From Zasmidium citrigriseum (lineage: Eukaryota; Ascomycota; Dothideomycetes; Mycosphaerellales; Mycosphaerellaceae), in assembly GCA_002786025.1 (NCBI GenBank), contig NHNW01000001.1:1426001-1490000 (forward strand): DNA of 64,000 nt. Direction: 5' to 3'. This document shows positions 1-10,446 of the stretch, in pieces (positions within the stretch are counted from its first letter, which is position 1; each line of letters starts with the position of its first letter). Below the pieces are notes generated by a model. The model was not told where the DNA came from. It worked only from the letters and a program-made list of their open reading frames with translations, and made no database searches. A program made the position numbers and the translations under genes.

Positions 1-716
1 CGGGCCTTCCAAAAGTACACGTCCAGGAGCTGGGAGAGATTCAGTTCGTGAGGCGATACGGCTGGCAGATGCTGGGACAGATTGAATCCCTTGCAGAGCT
101 TTGTAGGCTCACATTGGATGTGACGGGTCTCGATGTTGACTCGTTCGCAGAAATGCTTTGCGTGAGACTATACGGACAAGAAGTTGACAAGGTCAAGAAT
201 CGTCTGGCAACAGACAATCGGTCTCAGAAACTCAGAGAAAGGCTCACGCAACTCTGCAACACGAAGAGGCATCAATACGAAAAGACTGTAATCGAGATTG
301 GCTCCATCCTTGGCCTGTCTGACATGTCTCTCGGCGGCGGATCTTTCAATTGCTGGAACATGACACCGATGAGCTTTCTACAACATCACGGAGGCACAAT
401 CCACCATGGGACCTCTGGGGCGATTGCTGGTGTGAGATGTCGAACTTGCAACGCATTCTCTCTGCTTCGTGTGGCATTGTTCAGACCAGCGTCCAGTCTA
501 CTTAACTTGAAAGCCTATCGTATACCCGGACTGACATACTTCTTCTCACACCCTGGTGGCGCTGGCTTCGTGTTGGAGGAGGGCCGGATCATGGGCCGTT
601 TCGTTTGGGCTGTCCCTGCCTGTGATTGTGAGAAATGGACGGAAGTTGAGGTCGAGCTTGATCTGCCTCTGCCTAATTACATGCCGGCACGAGTGGACGA
701 AAGCACGCAGGACTAG
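1..716 (+). CDS. 3' part of an unrecognised protein gene, cut by the window edge
   Basis: The frame is open from base 3 and ends at TAG 714-716, giving about 237 visible codons. There is no ATG near the left end (the first residues read GLPKVHVQELGEIQF), so the start lies upstream. The C-terminal part has cysteine pairs (CRTC near base 440, CDC near base 625) and a His-rich stretch (QHHGGTIHHGT), which could bind a metal, but I recognise no family. There is no membrane segment and no obvious repeat. The next gene starts about 210 bp downstream on the same strand. It could be the last exon of a larger spliced gene. I am fairly sure it is coding because of its length and plausible composition, but I assign no function. 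Confidence 0.6.
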   Translation, partial: GLPKVHVQELGEIQFVRRYGWQMLGQIESLAELCRLTLDVTGLDVDSFAEMLCVRLYGQEVDKVKNRLATDNRSQKLRERLTQLCNTKRHQYEKTVIEIGSILGLSDMSLGGGSFNCWNMTPMSFLQHHGGTIHHGTSGAIAGVRCRTCNAFSLLRVALFRPASSLLNLKAYRIPGLTYFFSHPGGAGFVLEEGRIMGRFVWAVPACDCEKWTEVEVELDLPLPNYMPARVDESTQD

Positions 717-926
717 ATGTGGAAATGTTGACAGATTGAATCCTCGTGGTTCTCGTTCGGTCGATCTTGACGCGCCACGTCTCGTTCTCACCTCCTTTTC
801 GAGTGTGGCTTCCCAAGGCTGTGGAAGTGGAGAGCCCCAAAATTTCAGCCACCTGGACCCAACAGACCATTTTCCTTGCAAACTACCTCCTTTCTATCAC
901 GAGTGAGAACTAAGAAAGATAACATC

Positions 927-2441
927 ATGGAGCCCTTGCATAGAGTCGCTCACTTAATGGTCACGCCGGAAAATCCGCCCCGTCAGACCAGTGGCCTCGA
1001 TGCAGAACGCTGCATCCCTCTACACAATGCCACCCTCGAACATGCCTGGCTCAAATCCGGACGCTCTATCTCAGACTTCCACCCAAATGCGAAAAGATGG
1101 TGGCAGTACTACTCAGATCATGTGGATCAGGTAGATCCTCTCCTCCATTCAACCGTGAGAACATTTCTCGAAGGAGCACTGATACTGCCATACGAACTCG
1201 GCGATGACCGCCAGAATTTCTTTTACATCCTTGCGGGACTTCACTCCCCAGAGATGATGCTTCAGCATATCGAGAACGGAGAGGAGGGACTCTTGACGCT
1301 TTATGCGGGCCAGGAAAAGTTCGCAAGTGCTCCTGACGGACTTGTGTAAGAAGCATTACCAATTGATCCAAATGGCGTGGAATATCAAGCTGATTGGAGA
1401 AGGTACGACCAAAACAGCCATACCGCAGCAATGCATTGGGACGTTGAAGAAGATCTTGATCTTCCTCTGGACGGCGAAAAGCTTGAAAGCATTCTATCCG
1501 TCTACATTGAGATGATCTTGCGTGGCAAGGCTGTAGCTCTCCATGACGACGTCGATCGAGACCCAGAATTCCAACTTGCAGAAGATGGAACGTTTCGAAT
1601 GGTGTCGAGAGGGCCAGAGCGAGATCCAGAAACGGGTGCCAGACGACTTGAAGCCCAGCTCGACCCGTGGACTGCCGTATCTTGGACTCCAAAAGATCTA
1701 GAGGAGACGCTGCAAGTCTGGAAGATGCTAGTCGACTTGATCGAGAGCAAGATGTCTCTGCCAACTTGCGAGCCAACACATGGAATCTACAACAACTCTA
1801 CCTGCGAGGCAGCCAGCATTCCGACCGGATTCGCTCGAGAATTCCTAACCAAAGCACAGAAACCCAGATTCAAATTCATTGCCCCTGGACTCCGGGTGCT
1901 GGAAGAAGCAGAACTCGTTGCGCAGCCTTTCCTCGAGGCTCACAATCACGAATCGTTCGGTTCCTCTCGAGAGGACAGAATCATGCCAATACTTCTCTTC
2001 AGAGGCGAAGACAATGCCAGTACATCCAATCTGAAGTTCGGTTGGCCATACTCAGATATCATGAATCACCCGGCCATTGTCAAGGAGTGCCGAGTAGGAC
2101 TGTACTTCGATCCGTGCATCACAAGCAGGGGCTTACCTTTCGAAGACGCATGCACGCTCATACTACCATATGGATTCGGTGGAGAGTGGGCGCGGAAGAG
2201 TGACCAGACTTCAGTCAAGGACTGCGACGACCTTCTGCAGATGGGAAGCAACCCGTATATCCAGCCACACGGCCCTCCATTACAAGCAGTCCTGGAGAAT
2301 GCTTACATGAACGTCGAGCGTGGGCACTGGGAAGTCGACGAGGACGGCGTGGCGGGCAGTATCAACGTTTGGAAAGACGCTGATACAGAAGAGCGGTGGC
2401 CATCGTGTTGGATACCAATGGGACCGGGAAGATTCTGGTGA
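927..2441 (+). CDS. Uncharacterised 486-aa protein, two exons
   Basis: I place exon 1 at 927-1345 and exon 2 at 1400-2441. Both lie in one frame, separated by a single TAA at 1347. A 54-nt intron (GTAAGA donor at 1346, CTGAT branch-like site, GAG acceptor at 1399) removes that stop and restores the frame as ...DGLVRYDQNSHTAAM. The predicted product is 486 aa, soluble and acidic, with no signal peptide or membrane segment. I do not recognise the family. The C-terminal third is rich in aromatic residues and prolines (SNPYIQPHGPP, RWPSCWIPMG). The gene converges on the sugar porter downstream with only about 70 bp between the stop codons. Because the intron length is a multiple of three, retaining it would give a truncated 140-aa protein. 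Confidence 0.7.
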
Positions 2442-2510
2442 TTCAGAAGCATCCCAATCGTTGCATACATTTACGTCTTGTAACATCGACTTTCCAACAA
2501 GTCGAACCAC

Positions 2511-4239
2511 CTACAAACTCTCCTTCCTCGTCGTCTCCTCCTCACCCTTCTCATCACCCTTAACATCCTCTCGTCCAGTAACACTCCACCTGCGATCCTT
2601 CAACTGACTCAAATAAGCCGCACTCTTAGGCGCAAACTTCACATTATCATAGAGCTCATTGACCTGCTCCAGCGTCGTGTTCTTTGTCTCATAGATCAAC
2701 ATGTACACGAATACCACCGAGATCCAGCAGAAACCGCCCCAGATCCAGAAGACGTTTGTTCCGAGATTGGCGTATTGGTCGCCGGTGAGGTAAGGGGTGA
2801 TGAAGGAGAGCAGCCAGTTGAAGAGCCAGTTGGAAGCAGTCGTCATGGAGAGACATTTGGCGCGGACTTTGAGTGGGAAGATCTCGCCGGTGACGACCCA
2901 GGCTCCTGGGCCAAAGGTTGAGGCGAAGAAGAAGATGTAGATGCAGATGAAGGCGAATTGGGCACGGGCGGAGTCATCGTTGGATGATGGAGTGGAGACG
3001 CCCAGGACTAAAGGGTGTGTCAGTCGTGTACATGGGCAAAAACAGCTTGGGAAAGCTTACTGGAAACAATGTACTGCGAGATGCCCATTCCAAGTGCCCC
3101 AACAAGAAGAACTGCTCGACGTCCGAGAGCATCGATGGCCCACAGACCAGGGAGGGTTGAAACAACGTTGACGACATTCGTGATGATCTGAAGGATGAAA
3201 GGTGTTGGCAGGGCGCTTCCGTAAGCTCTGGAGAAGTATGTCGTGCCGTAGTAGCTGCATCAAGGTCAGTAATTGAAACCCAGACTTCAGCAAGTTACAC
3301 TCTTACAAGATGAAGTTGACACCAACAAGCTGCTGCAGACATTGCAGTCCAATACCGGTTAAGGTGCGCTTTCCAATGTTCCCACGGAAGCAATCAATGT
3401 AGGTAGACGAGCCCAAGCTCTTCTCGTATTCGTAGTTGCCCTGAATCTCCTCAAATTCGGCCTGGATGGCTGGGTGATCAGCGGGCAATCGACGGAGCCT
3501 CGTGAGAGACTTGATCGCCTTGGAATCCTTTCCACATTTGATCAAGTATCGAGGCGTCTCTGGAAGAAAGACCAAGCCGCCAGCCAAGATCAAGGCCCAT
3601 GCGAATTGAATACCGAGCGGGATTCTGTAAGCTCCACTGCCAGTTCGGTCTTCGGTTCCGTAGTTGACTAGGGCCGCAATGAAGAGACCAAGCGTAATGG
3701 CTAGCTGGTAGGCGCCCACAATGAAGCCACGGATCCATTTGGGGAGAGTCTCGGATTGGAACTATGCGTGGTCAGACTCGTTCGATATAACGACGTATGG
3801 AACAACGTACCATCGGGACCTGGACAGACACCAGGCCAACACCAAACCCGGCGAAGAATCTTCCAGCGATAAATGTGGCCTTGGTAAAGGCTCCAGTCTG
3901 CAGTGCGACGCCGAGGTTGAACGGAATCATGGCGCTGAGAATGATTCCCCATTTGCGGCCCACGGCATCGGCCAGGGGCCCGGCCGTCAGAGCACCTACG
4001 AAAGTACCAACTGACAGAATCGACACGATCAAAGAGATCTCGCCAGAGGGAGGCTCCTCATTCCCGACATCAATGTTTGGAAAGAACTGCCGCTGCCAGG
4101 CCGCCATGTTCTGGATTCCAGAGATAGTCCCGGTGTCATAGCCGTAGAGGATGCCGCCGAAGGCTGCGAAGAGGCCAACGCAGATGGCAGGCCATGCGGC
4201 GCCTTCTTCGCCCGGAGGGCGTTTGAGGAGGAGGCCCAT
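2511..4239 (-). CDS. MFS sugar porter (HXT-like hexose transporter)
   Basis: Four exons on the minus strand: 4239-3811, 3761-3307, 3254-3061 and 3007-2511, separated by introns of 49, 52 and 53 nt with GTACGT/GTAAG donors. The product is 524 aa, normal for fungal hexose transporters. Sugar-porter hallmarks appear in order: GGILYGYDTGTISG in helix 1, GPLADAVGRKWG in loop 2-3, a PETPRYL motif at the end of helix 6, QQLVGVNFIFYYG in helix 7, IDALGRR in loop 8-9 and FPLKVRAK in loop 10-11. It should be a proton-coupled or facilitative monosaccharide transporter in the plasma membrane; the substrate cannot be read from the sequence. The acidic, lysine-rich C-terminal tail (DVKGDEKGEEE) is cytoplasmic and may carry sorting signals. 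Confidence 0.92.
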
Positions 4240-5301
4240 CGTTCCAAGTTTCGATCTTGTTCAGAGCTGGAGACCGACAATCAATGAGGTTGACAATGCG
4301 ACAAGCAAGAACAAGAGACGAGAAGAAAGCCTGAGGTCTTGTAGCAGAGCTTAAAGAACGACGCGCCAATGCTTGGTTTACGTGGTGGCGCATGCGCGAT
4401 CAATGATTGTGAGCTGCGTTTCCCGCGGGCGGGGCTCCGCAAACGCTGAAAGCGAATCATCATGAACCAGAAAAGCATCGCGTCCGCGGGAGGATGAAGT
4501 AATGGTGCGAGGCACGTGGTACTGCCGATATTTGGACCGCCTCTACGACGAGATTGGACTTGATCGGCAGGACAGGCTCAAGCCTGTGCCATGTGATTCC
4601 ATGCGAACAGCGAAGCGATGCATCATTGCAACTTCGATTTTGATGCGCAGAAAAGGCCATGTCTGCCAAGCTTCATTGCCTTCGTGTGGTCGAGCGGTCG
4701 AGCATGGGTGCTTGAGCATAGCATTTCGTAGCCTTGCCAGAACTTCCGCATGTAATGTGCTTTCTCATGTAGCTCGCCTGCAATGTTTAATAACCACTGG
4801 ACGATGGCTGTTACCAAAGCAGCTCGTCGGCCTCGCGAAAGTCTTCGAGGTTGGAAGTGAACTTCGCGCGGATGGCGATACATGCTCCTTGCCCCCTCTT
4901 CGGATGCTCTGCTTCAGGATGCAGACGATGTCCGCGGCGTTGCTGGGACCAAGACGGGCGACTTTGCCAATGTGTCATTCAGCTTCAGCACCGAACACTG
5001 CCATTCGATTGGGTACCAGAACAAGATGTCTTCGTTACATCTGATGCAAGCTGCATGCCTGGCTGGAGCTGTACATCTCCAGGTGAGCATTATTTTGTCT
5101 TTTGCGGTGGGTTCATCAGCGCTTGTAGTTGAGTAGTAAGAAGGAGGATCAGGGTGAGGAAGGAGAGGAGGCTGGATTAAGGTTCGGCCGGAAGAAAGAT
5201 CTACCGGCGCTGGACGTCACTTCAAGAAAAAGTTCAAGTTCGAACGCCCAACTCCAAGAACACCATCCGCCTCAGAACACACTTTGTGGCAAATATTCGC
5301 C
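4240..5301 (+). other. Intergenic region between divergent sugar porter and RSA4
   Basis: About 1.06 kb separate the start of the sugar porter (minus strand) from the start of RSA4 (plus strand), so this interval should hold both promoters. Open frames are present on both strands (for example 4502-5044 +), but they have no recognisable domain and low-complexity composition, and I do not call them. No repeat or RNA gene is seen. Confidence 0.5.
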
Positions 5302-6840
5302 ATGGCAACCATATTACCGCCTCCGTCGAAGCGACAAAAGACCGCAGCAGCAGCGCGCGCCCGAGAACAAGCCACCCCACCACCAGAGACTCCCGAAGGC
5401 ACCCAGCGCATCCAATTTCGAGATGCAGACACCGGCGCAGAGCAGGGCCCTGTAGTCTCTGTCTCACTGAAAGATCTCACACCCAAGAACCTCTCTCTTC
5501 TCCTGAATAGCCTCCTTGGCAACACAGACCCAGCAGACCGATTACCCTACCGATTTTACAATCCATTTGGTGATGGCGGCGAGTTCGACCAAGCGGAGAT
5601 CATTAAGAGACATCAGGACGGAACAAGCAATACAGAGTTGCAATTGGACATACCTTGTCGCGCAGAGGCGGTGTTTAAGGTGAAGCCAGTTACGAGATGT
5701 TCGGCGAGTATCAGTGGGCATGGCGCATCTATTCTTGCGACTGCGTTCTCGCCGGCAACTTCGTCGAAGTTGGCGACTGGGAGTGGAGACAACACGGCAC
5801 GGATATTCGATTGCGAGACGGGCACACCACAACATACGTTGAAGGGTCATACGGGATGGGTACTGGCTGTCGCATGGTCGCCAGACGAGGGCATTCTAGC
5901 AACGGGGAGTATGGACAATACAGTACGGCTTTGGGATCCGGCGAAGGGGAAGCAACTAGGAGGACCTCTGAAAGGACACACGAAATGGATCACGAATATA
6001 GCATGGGAGCCCTATCACTCGAGAGATCCAGGTCGACCGCGCCTTGCTTCTGCTTCGAAAGACTTCACAGTTCGGATATGGGATGCCGTGAGTGGGCATA
6101 CCGACATGGCGCTCACGGGGCACAAGGAGTGTGTGACCTGTGTGAAGTGGGGAGGCTCTGGCTGGATCTACACTGCCTCTCGAGATCGAACCGTTAAAGT
6201 GTGGGATGCTTCGAAAGGAACGCTCGTGCATACCTTGAACGCCCACGCACACTGGGTCAATCACCTCGCACTATCGACAGAGTTCGCGCTAAGAACGGGC
6301 TACTTCGATCACAAAGGACGCAAAGAAGCCCCAGATACCGTGGAGGGCAAGCGACAAAAAGCCAAGGAGCGGTACCAGGCAGCTCTCAAGACTTCCGGCG
6401 GTACTGAGCGCCTCGTCTCCGCCAGCGACGACTGCACCATGTACCTTTGGGAACCATCAAAATCCACGAAACACATCCAGCGCATGGTCGGACACCAAAA
6501 GCAAATCAACCATGTCACATTCTCCGCCGATGGAGTGCTCATTGCCTCGGCTGGCTTCGACAACCACGTCAAGCTGTGGCAAGCCCAAGATGGCAAATTC
6601 TTACACACTCTCCGTGGTCACGTCGGGCCAGTTTACCAGTGCTCTTTTTCACCAGACAGCCGTCTGCTGGTCAGCGGATCAAAGGACACAACACTCAAGG
6701 CCTGGGACGTGCGGACAGGCAAGCTCGCAGAGAACTTACCTGGCCACCAAGACGAAGTGTTCGCAGTCGACTGGGCACCTGATGGAGAAAGAGTAGGAAG
6801 TGGAGGGCAAGACAAAGCCGTTAGGATTTGGAGACATTAG
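5302..6840 (+). CDS. RSA4: Ribosome assembly protein Rsa4/NLE1 (NLE domain plus WD40 propeller)
   Basis: A single exon encoding 512 aa from ATG 5302 (context gccATGgc). The N-terminus is basic (KRQKTAAAARAR, likely nuclear/nucleolar). An NLE (MIDO-binding, ubiquitin-like) domain spans about residues 36-105 (VSVSLKDLTPKNLSLLLNSL, ending LPYRFYNP). A beta-propeller follows from about residue 140, with repeated GH...D.TVR.WD units: SGSGDNTARIFD, TGSMDNTVRLWD, SASKDFTVRIWD and a last DKAVRIWRH. In yeast, Rsa4 sits on pre-60S particles and its NLE domain contacts the MIDAS of the AAA ATPase Rea1/Midasin, driving release of assembly factors in the nucleolus/nucleoplasm. Length and domain order match the family. 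An insertion between blades (about residues 335-375, rich in K/R/E) is also typical of NLE proteins. Confidence 0.95.
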   Translation: MATILPPPSKRQKTAAAARAREQATPPPETPEGTQRIQFRDADTGAEQGPVVSVSLKDLTPKNLSLLLNSLLGNTDPADRLPYRFYNPFGDGGEFDQAEIIKRHQDGTSNTELQLDIPCRAEAVFKVKPVTRCSASISGHGASILATAFSPATSSKLATGSGDNTARIFDCETGTPQHTLKGHTGWVLAVAWSPDEGILATGSMDNTVRLWDPAKGKQLGGPLKGHTKWITNIAWEPYHSRDPGRPRLASASKDFTVRIWDAVSGHTDMALTGHKECVTCVKWGGSGWIYTASRDRTVKVWDASKGTLVHTLNAHAHWVNHLALSTEFALRTGYFDHKGRKEAPDTVEGKRQKAKERYQAALKTSGGTERLVSASDDCTMYLWEPSKSTKHIQRMVGHQKQINHVTFSADGVLIASAGFDNHVKLWQAQDGKFLHTLRGHVGPVYQCSFSPDSRLLVSGSKDTTLKAWDVRTGKLAENLPGHQDEVFAVDWAPDGERVGSGGQDKAVRIWRH

Positions 6841-6936
6841 AGGTATCATCAAATCCAATCGTTGGCACGCCCCGTCCTCGTCATCTCAATCTTTCACTCG
6901 TCCCCTGCCTCCCCTTCATCCTCGTCGACCGTCCAT

Positions 6937-7191
6937 TCAATCCGTCATCTTCACGTCCCCACCGTCCTTGGCCAGCCCCTTTGTAGTCTCGATCTCCATT
7001 CCTCCAAGACTCTCCGCTAGCTTGTCCTTTGCTTTCAGCTCCTCGGCCGCTTGTCGAAATAACTCTGCTTGGGCTGCCTCCAAAATCTTGTAGCGTTCTG
7101 GGTCGGCCTCGTGGACTGTGGTCACGTCACGTTTGGCTCTGCGCTTGGAGCAGCGGTTTCGGACATGTTCGGGGTCTTTTGGTCGCGGCAT
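6937..7191 (-). CDS. Small hypothetical protein, 84 aa
   Basis: A single-exon frame from ATG 7191 to the stop at 6937. The product is very charged: a basic N-terminus (MPRPKDPEHVRNRCSKRRAKR) followed by a predicted helix rich in Ala, Glu and Lys (ERYKILEAAQAELFRQAAEE) and an acidic end. It has no signal peptide or membrane segment. The basic patch suggests a nuclear or nucleic-acid-associated protein, which is inference from composition only. It is convergent with RSA4, with 96 bp between stop codons, so it could instead lie in the RSA4 3' region. I do not recognise it. Confidence 0.45.
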   Translation of the reverse strand: MPRPKDPEHVRNRCSKRRAKRDVTTVHEADPERYKILEAAQAELFRQAAEELKAKDKLAESLGGMEIETTKGLAKDGGDVKMTD

Positions 7192-7764
7192 GGTGGAGTT
7201 GTTGAGTGTGATGTTTGGTGATGGATTCTCTTGGCTTTTTGTGGTTGATGTATTTGGTGCGAATTGGAGTTTTGTGTCTTGTGTTGTAGGTTTGAGTGGT
7301 GCTATTATAGTGCTTTTATGGCCGTGATGTCGTCGTAGCTTGTGATTTCGAGTTTCTAGTGAGGGCTCTCTATCAGCTGAATGTACTCAGTGTCTATCGA
7401 CTGAAGCTGTCTGGGAGTCAAGTCTTGGGTATATAGCACTGGCTTTGAGTATAAAGTAGTCGAGGAGAGCTATCGGTGTTGAAAGTTGTCGGAGAATCAA
7501 ATGCAACATAGTATGCTCTTTCCAAAGGCTATGTATCCAACAGTACTGCACCAAGCTTTATACAACTCGCTGCACATGACGAGAAGAAGAACGCATGCAC
7601 CTGACGCCTCTAGACTTCCGTGTCCGCAGCAAACGGTTCACTTCGTCAATAAAGCCCGTTCCTTTTGACGCCGATACTACCCGCTCAAGTCTTTCTGCCG
7701 TGGCCGTCGTCGTCGTAGTCGTCTCACAGTATCCTGGAGCCCTGCATTAGTCTCTCTTTCCGTA
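7192..7764. other. Intergenic, no gene seen
   Basis: This 573-bp stretch lies upstream of the small 84-aa gene and downstream of the 272-aa gene (both minus strand). It is partly T/G-rich near 7200-7320. No open frame with convincing composition, RNA gene or repeat is visible. Confidence 0.45.
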
Positions 7765-8583
7765 CTACCGCCAGTACTCCTCCACATGCCTCCGCAAAGT
7801 ATACTTCATCTCACGTCCGACCTTCCTCTCACTCTCCCTCCGAGCCTCAGGCTCCCCTTCCCACCGCGACCGCGAGCGTCCGAAGTGGCTCCTCGCCAGG
7901 TCCAATCCTCCGAAGCCTGCTGGTAAGACTTTGTATCGAGCGCCTTGGTGGTTGCGATGGTATCCTGCACTGTGGCTTTGTCGAGGCTCGGGGAGTTCGA
8001 CTCGGCTAGCTCGGTCTGAGGTTCCTGGTTTGTTGATCGGGGCTGGCATAGAGTCCAGAGGTGGAAGAGACTGCGGTAGTCGTAATGGTGGAAGGAATCC
8101 GCTTGTGGTGGCGTTTGTTGTCTGTGGCTTTGGTGGCAAACGGTAGGTCTCTGGCGAGATCTCGGCTTCGTCTTCGTCGTTTGTCAGGTCAATCGTCTCG
8201 ATTGGCTGCTTTCCTTTGCTCGAGTGAAGTCGTGATGGTGGAGCCGGAGTTGCTGCAGGCGTCAATGCAGGCGTTGAAGCAGTTGTGAGAGCAGGTGTCG
8301 AAGCAGGCGTCAGATTGGCACTGTCTGCAGGCTTCACAGCACCTCGTTCTTGCTGAATAGCAGGACTCCGCTTAACAACCTTAACAATTTCCAACTCATC
8401 CGGGTCCAAAGGCGTCGGCTCCGCAAAATTCGTCAACCTCGGCCTCTTCCTCTTCTTATGCACTCTCCTCGCAGTCGTCGAGGCGTTCTTGGATGACAGC
8501 AGAGGATTCTGATTCCCGATTCCAGACGGAGTGATGATTTGCTTGAATCGAAGTGGGGTCGCGGGAGGAATTGCCGACGGCAT
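7765..8583 (-). CDS. Disordered hypothetical protein with SUMO-interaction-like motif, 272 aa
   Basis: A single exon from ATG 8583 to 7765. The protein looks largely disordered. It has a basic stretch near residue 40 (RRVHKKRKRPRL, a likely nuclear localisation signal), a Thr/Ala/Pro repeat tract at about residues 90-115 (TPALTTASTPALTPAATPA), and a hydrophobic core followed by acids, ETIDLTNDEDEAE, near residue 130. That last pattern, two aliphatic residues around D-L-T plus an acidic tail, is what SUMO-interaction motifs look like. The C-terminal 60 residues (from about GFGGLDLARSHFGRSRSRW to the end, VEEYWR) are the most regular and may be the conserved part. I do not recognise a family; a nuclear role is inferred. 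Confidence 0.65.
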   Translation of the reverse strand: MPSAIPPATPLRFKQIITPSGIGNQNPLLSSKNASTTARRVHKKRKRPRLTNFAEPTPLDPDELEIVKVVKRSPAIQQERGAVKPADSANLTPASTPALTTASTPALTPAATPAPPSRLHSSKGKQPIETIDLTNDEDEAEISPETYRLPPKPQTTNATTSGFLPPLRLPQSLPPLDSMPAPINKPGTSDRASRVELPEPRQSHSAGYHRNHQGARYKVLPAGFGGLDLARSHFGRSRSRWEGEPEARRESERKVGREMKYTLRRHVEEYWR

Positions 8584-9044
8584 GATGGTGGCGGCGGACG
8601 CTTGCGTAATATGTGGTTGGGTTGTTTCGGGGAATAAGGCGCATGTCGAGATGTGGAAGACAAGTTGTCACATGAAAAGTTGTGTGACTGCCGACATCAG
8701 CCGCTAGTGCACGTGACTGGGATTGAGAGGATTCACATGAAGGGATTTGGGGATGTGAGGAGGTTGGACGTACATTTAGTGATCCTTGTTCCGTGTTCTG
8801 TCTGTAATTGCAACATGCAAGATGCTTGGTGCCTTTCACCCTCTATAGGAGCGGGTGGGCATTGTGTATCGTCAATTGGAACGCTCTCAACATATCACCT
8901 AATGTCTTGCACAGCCTCTCTATCAATCATATTGCTCATTACACGCTTCATATCGAACTGAGATCATGTGTAGGTGACTCGAGGTCGTACTAATATGGGT
9001 CAGTAAGGCTTAGCGAACAAGCTTCTGGGACTCATACCTTTCCC
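8584..9044. other. Intergenic, no gene seen
   Basis: A 461-bp stretch between two minus-strand genes, presumably holding the promoter of the 272-aa gene and the 3' region of the 156-aa gene. No convincing frame, RNA gene or repeat. Confidence 0.45.
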
Positions 9045-9515
9045 TCAAGTCTGACAGACTTCCTGAGAATGGTGGACTATGCCGGTAGTCCAATAGTGAT
9101 GAGGAGACGGTGTGCCGAACAAGTCGAGCTTCTCGTTGATCGGGGTTACTGGCTCGTTGGCCAGCGTGAATGGCGTGCTGACAGTGAGCGGATCAACCTC
9201 CTCCAGCTCATCAAATGGAATCGGCCGCACACACGACTGTCGCTCGAAGATAGCCTCGTCGAACTTGATCCTGATCTTCAAAGGCTTCTCCTTCGCTCTT
9301 CGCATGGCACCGGTCTCTCGATCTGGCAGCTCATCTGGGTGTTCGTAGTAGTATTGAAATGCAAGCACTCGCTGGACATCGCTCATGTCGTCGAAGATGG
9401 AGCTCTCGTCGTTCTCTGGCTTCGACGCTGAAATGTGCAGGACGCGGCGATGTCGCTTCTTGGTGCGTGCTTTTGCCGTGGAGGGCGTCTTGGTGGACTT
9501 GCTGTGGCTGCCCAT
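9045..9515 (-). CDS. Hypothetical protein, 156 aa
   Basis: A single-exon frame from ATG 9515 to 9045. The N-terminus is Ser/Thr/Lys-rich and very basic (KARTKKRHRRVLHI, possible nuclear signal). It is followed by a helix-forming segment (DVQRVLAFQYYYEHPDELP), a Lys-rich strand region (KPLKIRIKFDEAIF) and a Pro/Thr-rich tail. There is no signal peptide, no membrane segment and no cysteine pattern of a secreted effector. I do not recognise the family. Composition is unlike random out-of-frame sequence, so I believe it is a gene, but the evidence is composition and a clean ATG only. Confidence 0.5.
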   Translation of the reverse strand: MGSHSKSTKTPSTAKARTKKRHRRVLHISASKPENDESSIFDDMSDVQRVLAFQYYYEHPDELPDRETGAMRRAKEKPLKIRIKFDEAIFERQSCVRPIPFDELEEVDPLTVSTPFTLANEPVTPINEKLDLFGTPSPHHYWTTGIVHHSQEVCQT

Positions 9516-10446
9516 GGCGAGGCGTCTGTGGAACGTGTCTGGCTATTGGTCTCTGTTGACAATTGTCTGGTGTTTGGATCGCTCTATGGACGGTGACGCT
9601 CTTCACGGTCTGTAAGGTGGTGCGGGCGGCAGTGTACGGCGATCGAAGTTGCTCAAGAGCGGCCATCTCAGTGCGTGACTTGGGTTCTTCACGGCTGCTG
9701 CACGCAATTGACCCGTGCAGATACACGATCCGGTTTCTGCCTGACACACCCGAACATACGTGACACACTTTCGGTATGTGTTGGAGGAAAGCGCGAACAG
9801 CCTTCTTGAAGCGAATGTTGTTTGCTGTTGTCAATGGCTCGATCCATGTGAGACCATCTGGTGGTTTGTTTGGCAGATCTGTGGTTTTGATCTGTTCGCT
9901 GATATCTTGTCAAAGGATTGGAGGTGCCTAGGTGGTCAGTAGCATATCCCCAAATTTCGAACCGACGCAAATCCCAGAACCGTGGCGTGAAGCTTCGCAG
10001 TCATCGAATGATAGCCCACGACTACAGGCATCATTGCTGAGATCTTTCGGAGTCTTTATCTCCATCAAGTCACGGCACACTCCATGGAGCACGAGGCTTC
10101 TCGCAACAGCCATGCTCGGCCTGACGAACTGTCTTGGTGCTGCTCTCGTGATGTGCAGATCGTTGGCATTCACAAGAGACTCTGGAGAGCATGCGATCAT
10201 CGAATCGGATCGAGTAGGAATTATTCTGGATTTCGTTGCCCATAGTGAGGTATTTTGATAGTAGGCTCATAGACGAAAGATACCTTCTAGGTGGGAAAGA
10301 AGAGATGTAGTCTGCCCACCCCTGTCGAAGCTAGAATAAGATTGGCGCTAGTTTCAGTGGCGTCATGACCTCGCGTCTTCCTCGCACGCGTTTGGGAGCG
10401 AGACAAGAACGAAGATGAGCAGCCGTCCACGCCAACACTGATCCAA
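9516..10446. other. Intergenic, shared promoter region
   Basis: About 930 bp between the divergent 156-aa gene and MGS1. A frame at 9932-10258 (+) lacks a sensible ATG start and has no recognisable domain. No RNA gene or repeat seen. Confidence 0.45.

Noticed and set aside
1066..1779. Minus-strand open frame of 237 codons
   Set aside because: Antisense to the two-exon 486-aa gene; no family and no good start.
4502..5044. Plus-strand open frame upstream of RSA4
   Set aside because: No domain, Cys- and Arg-rich random-like composition, no supporting splice or start context.
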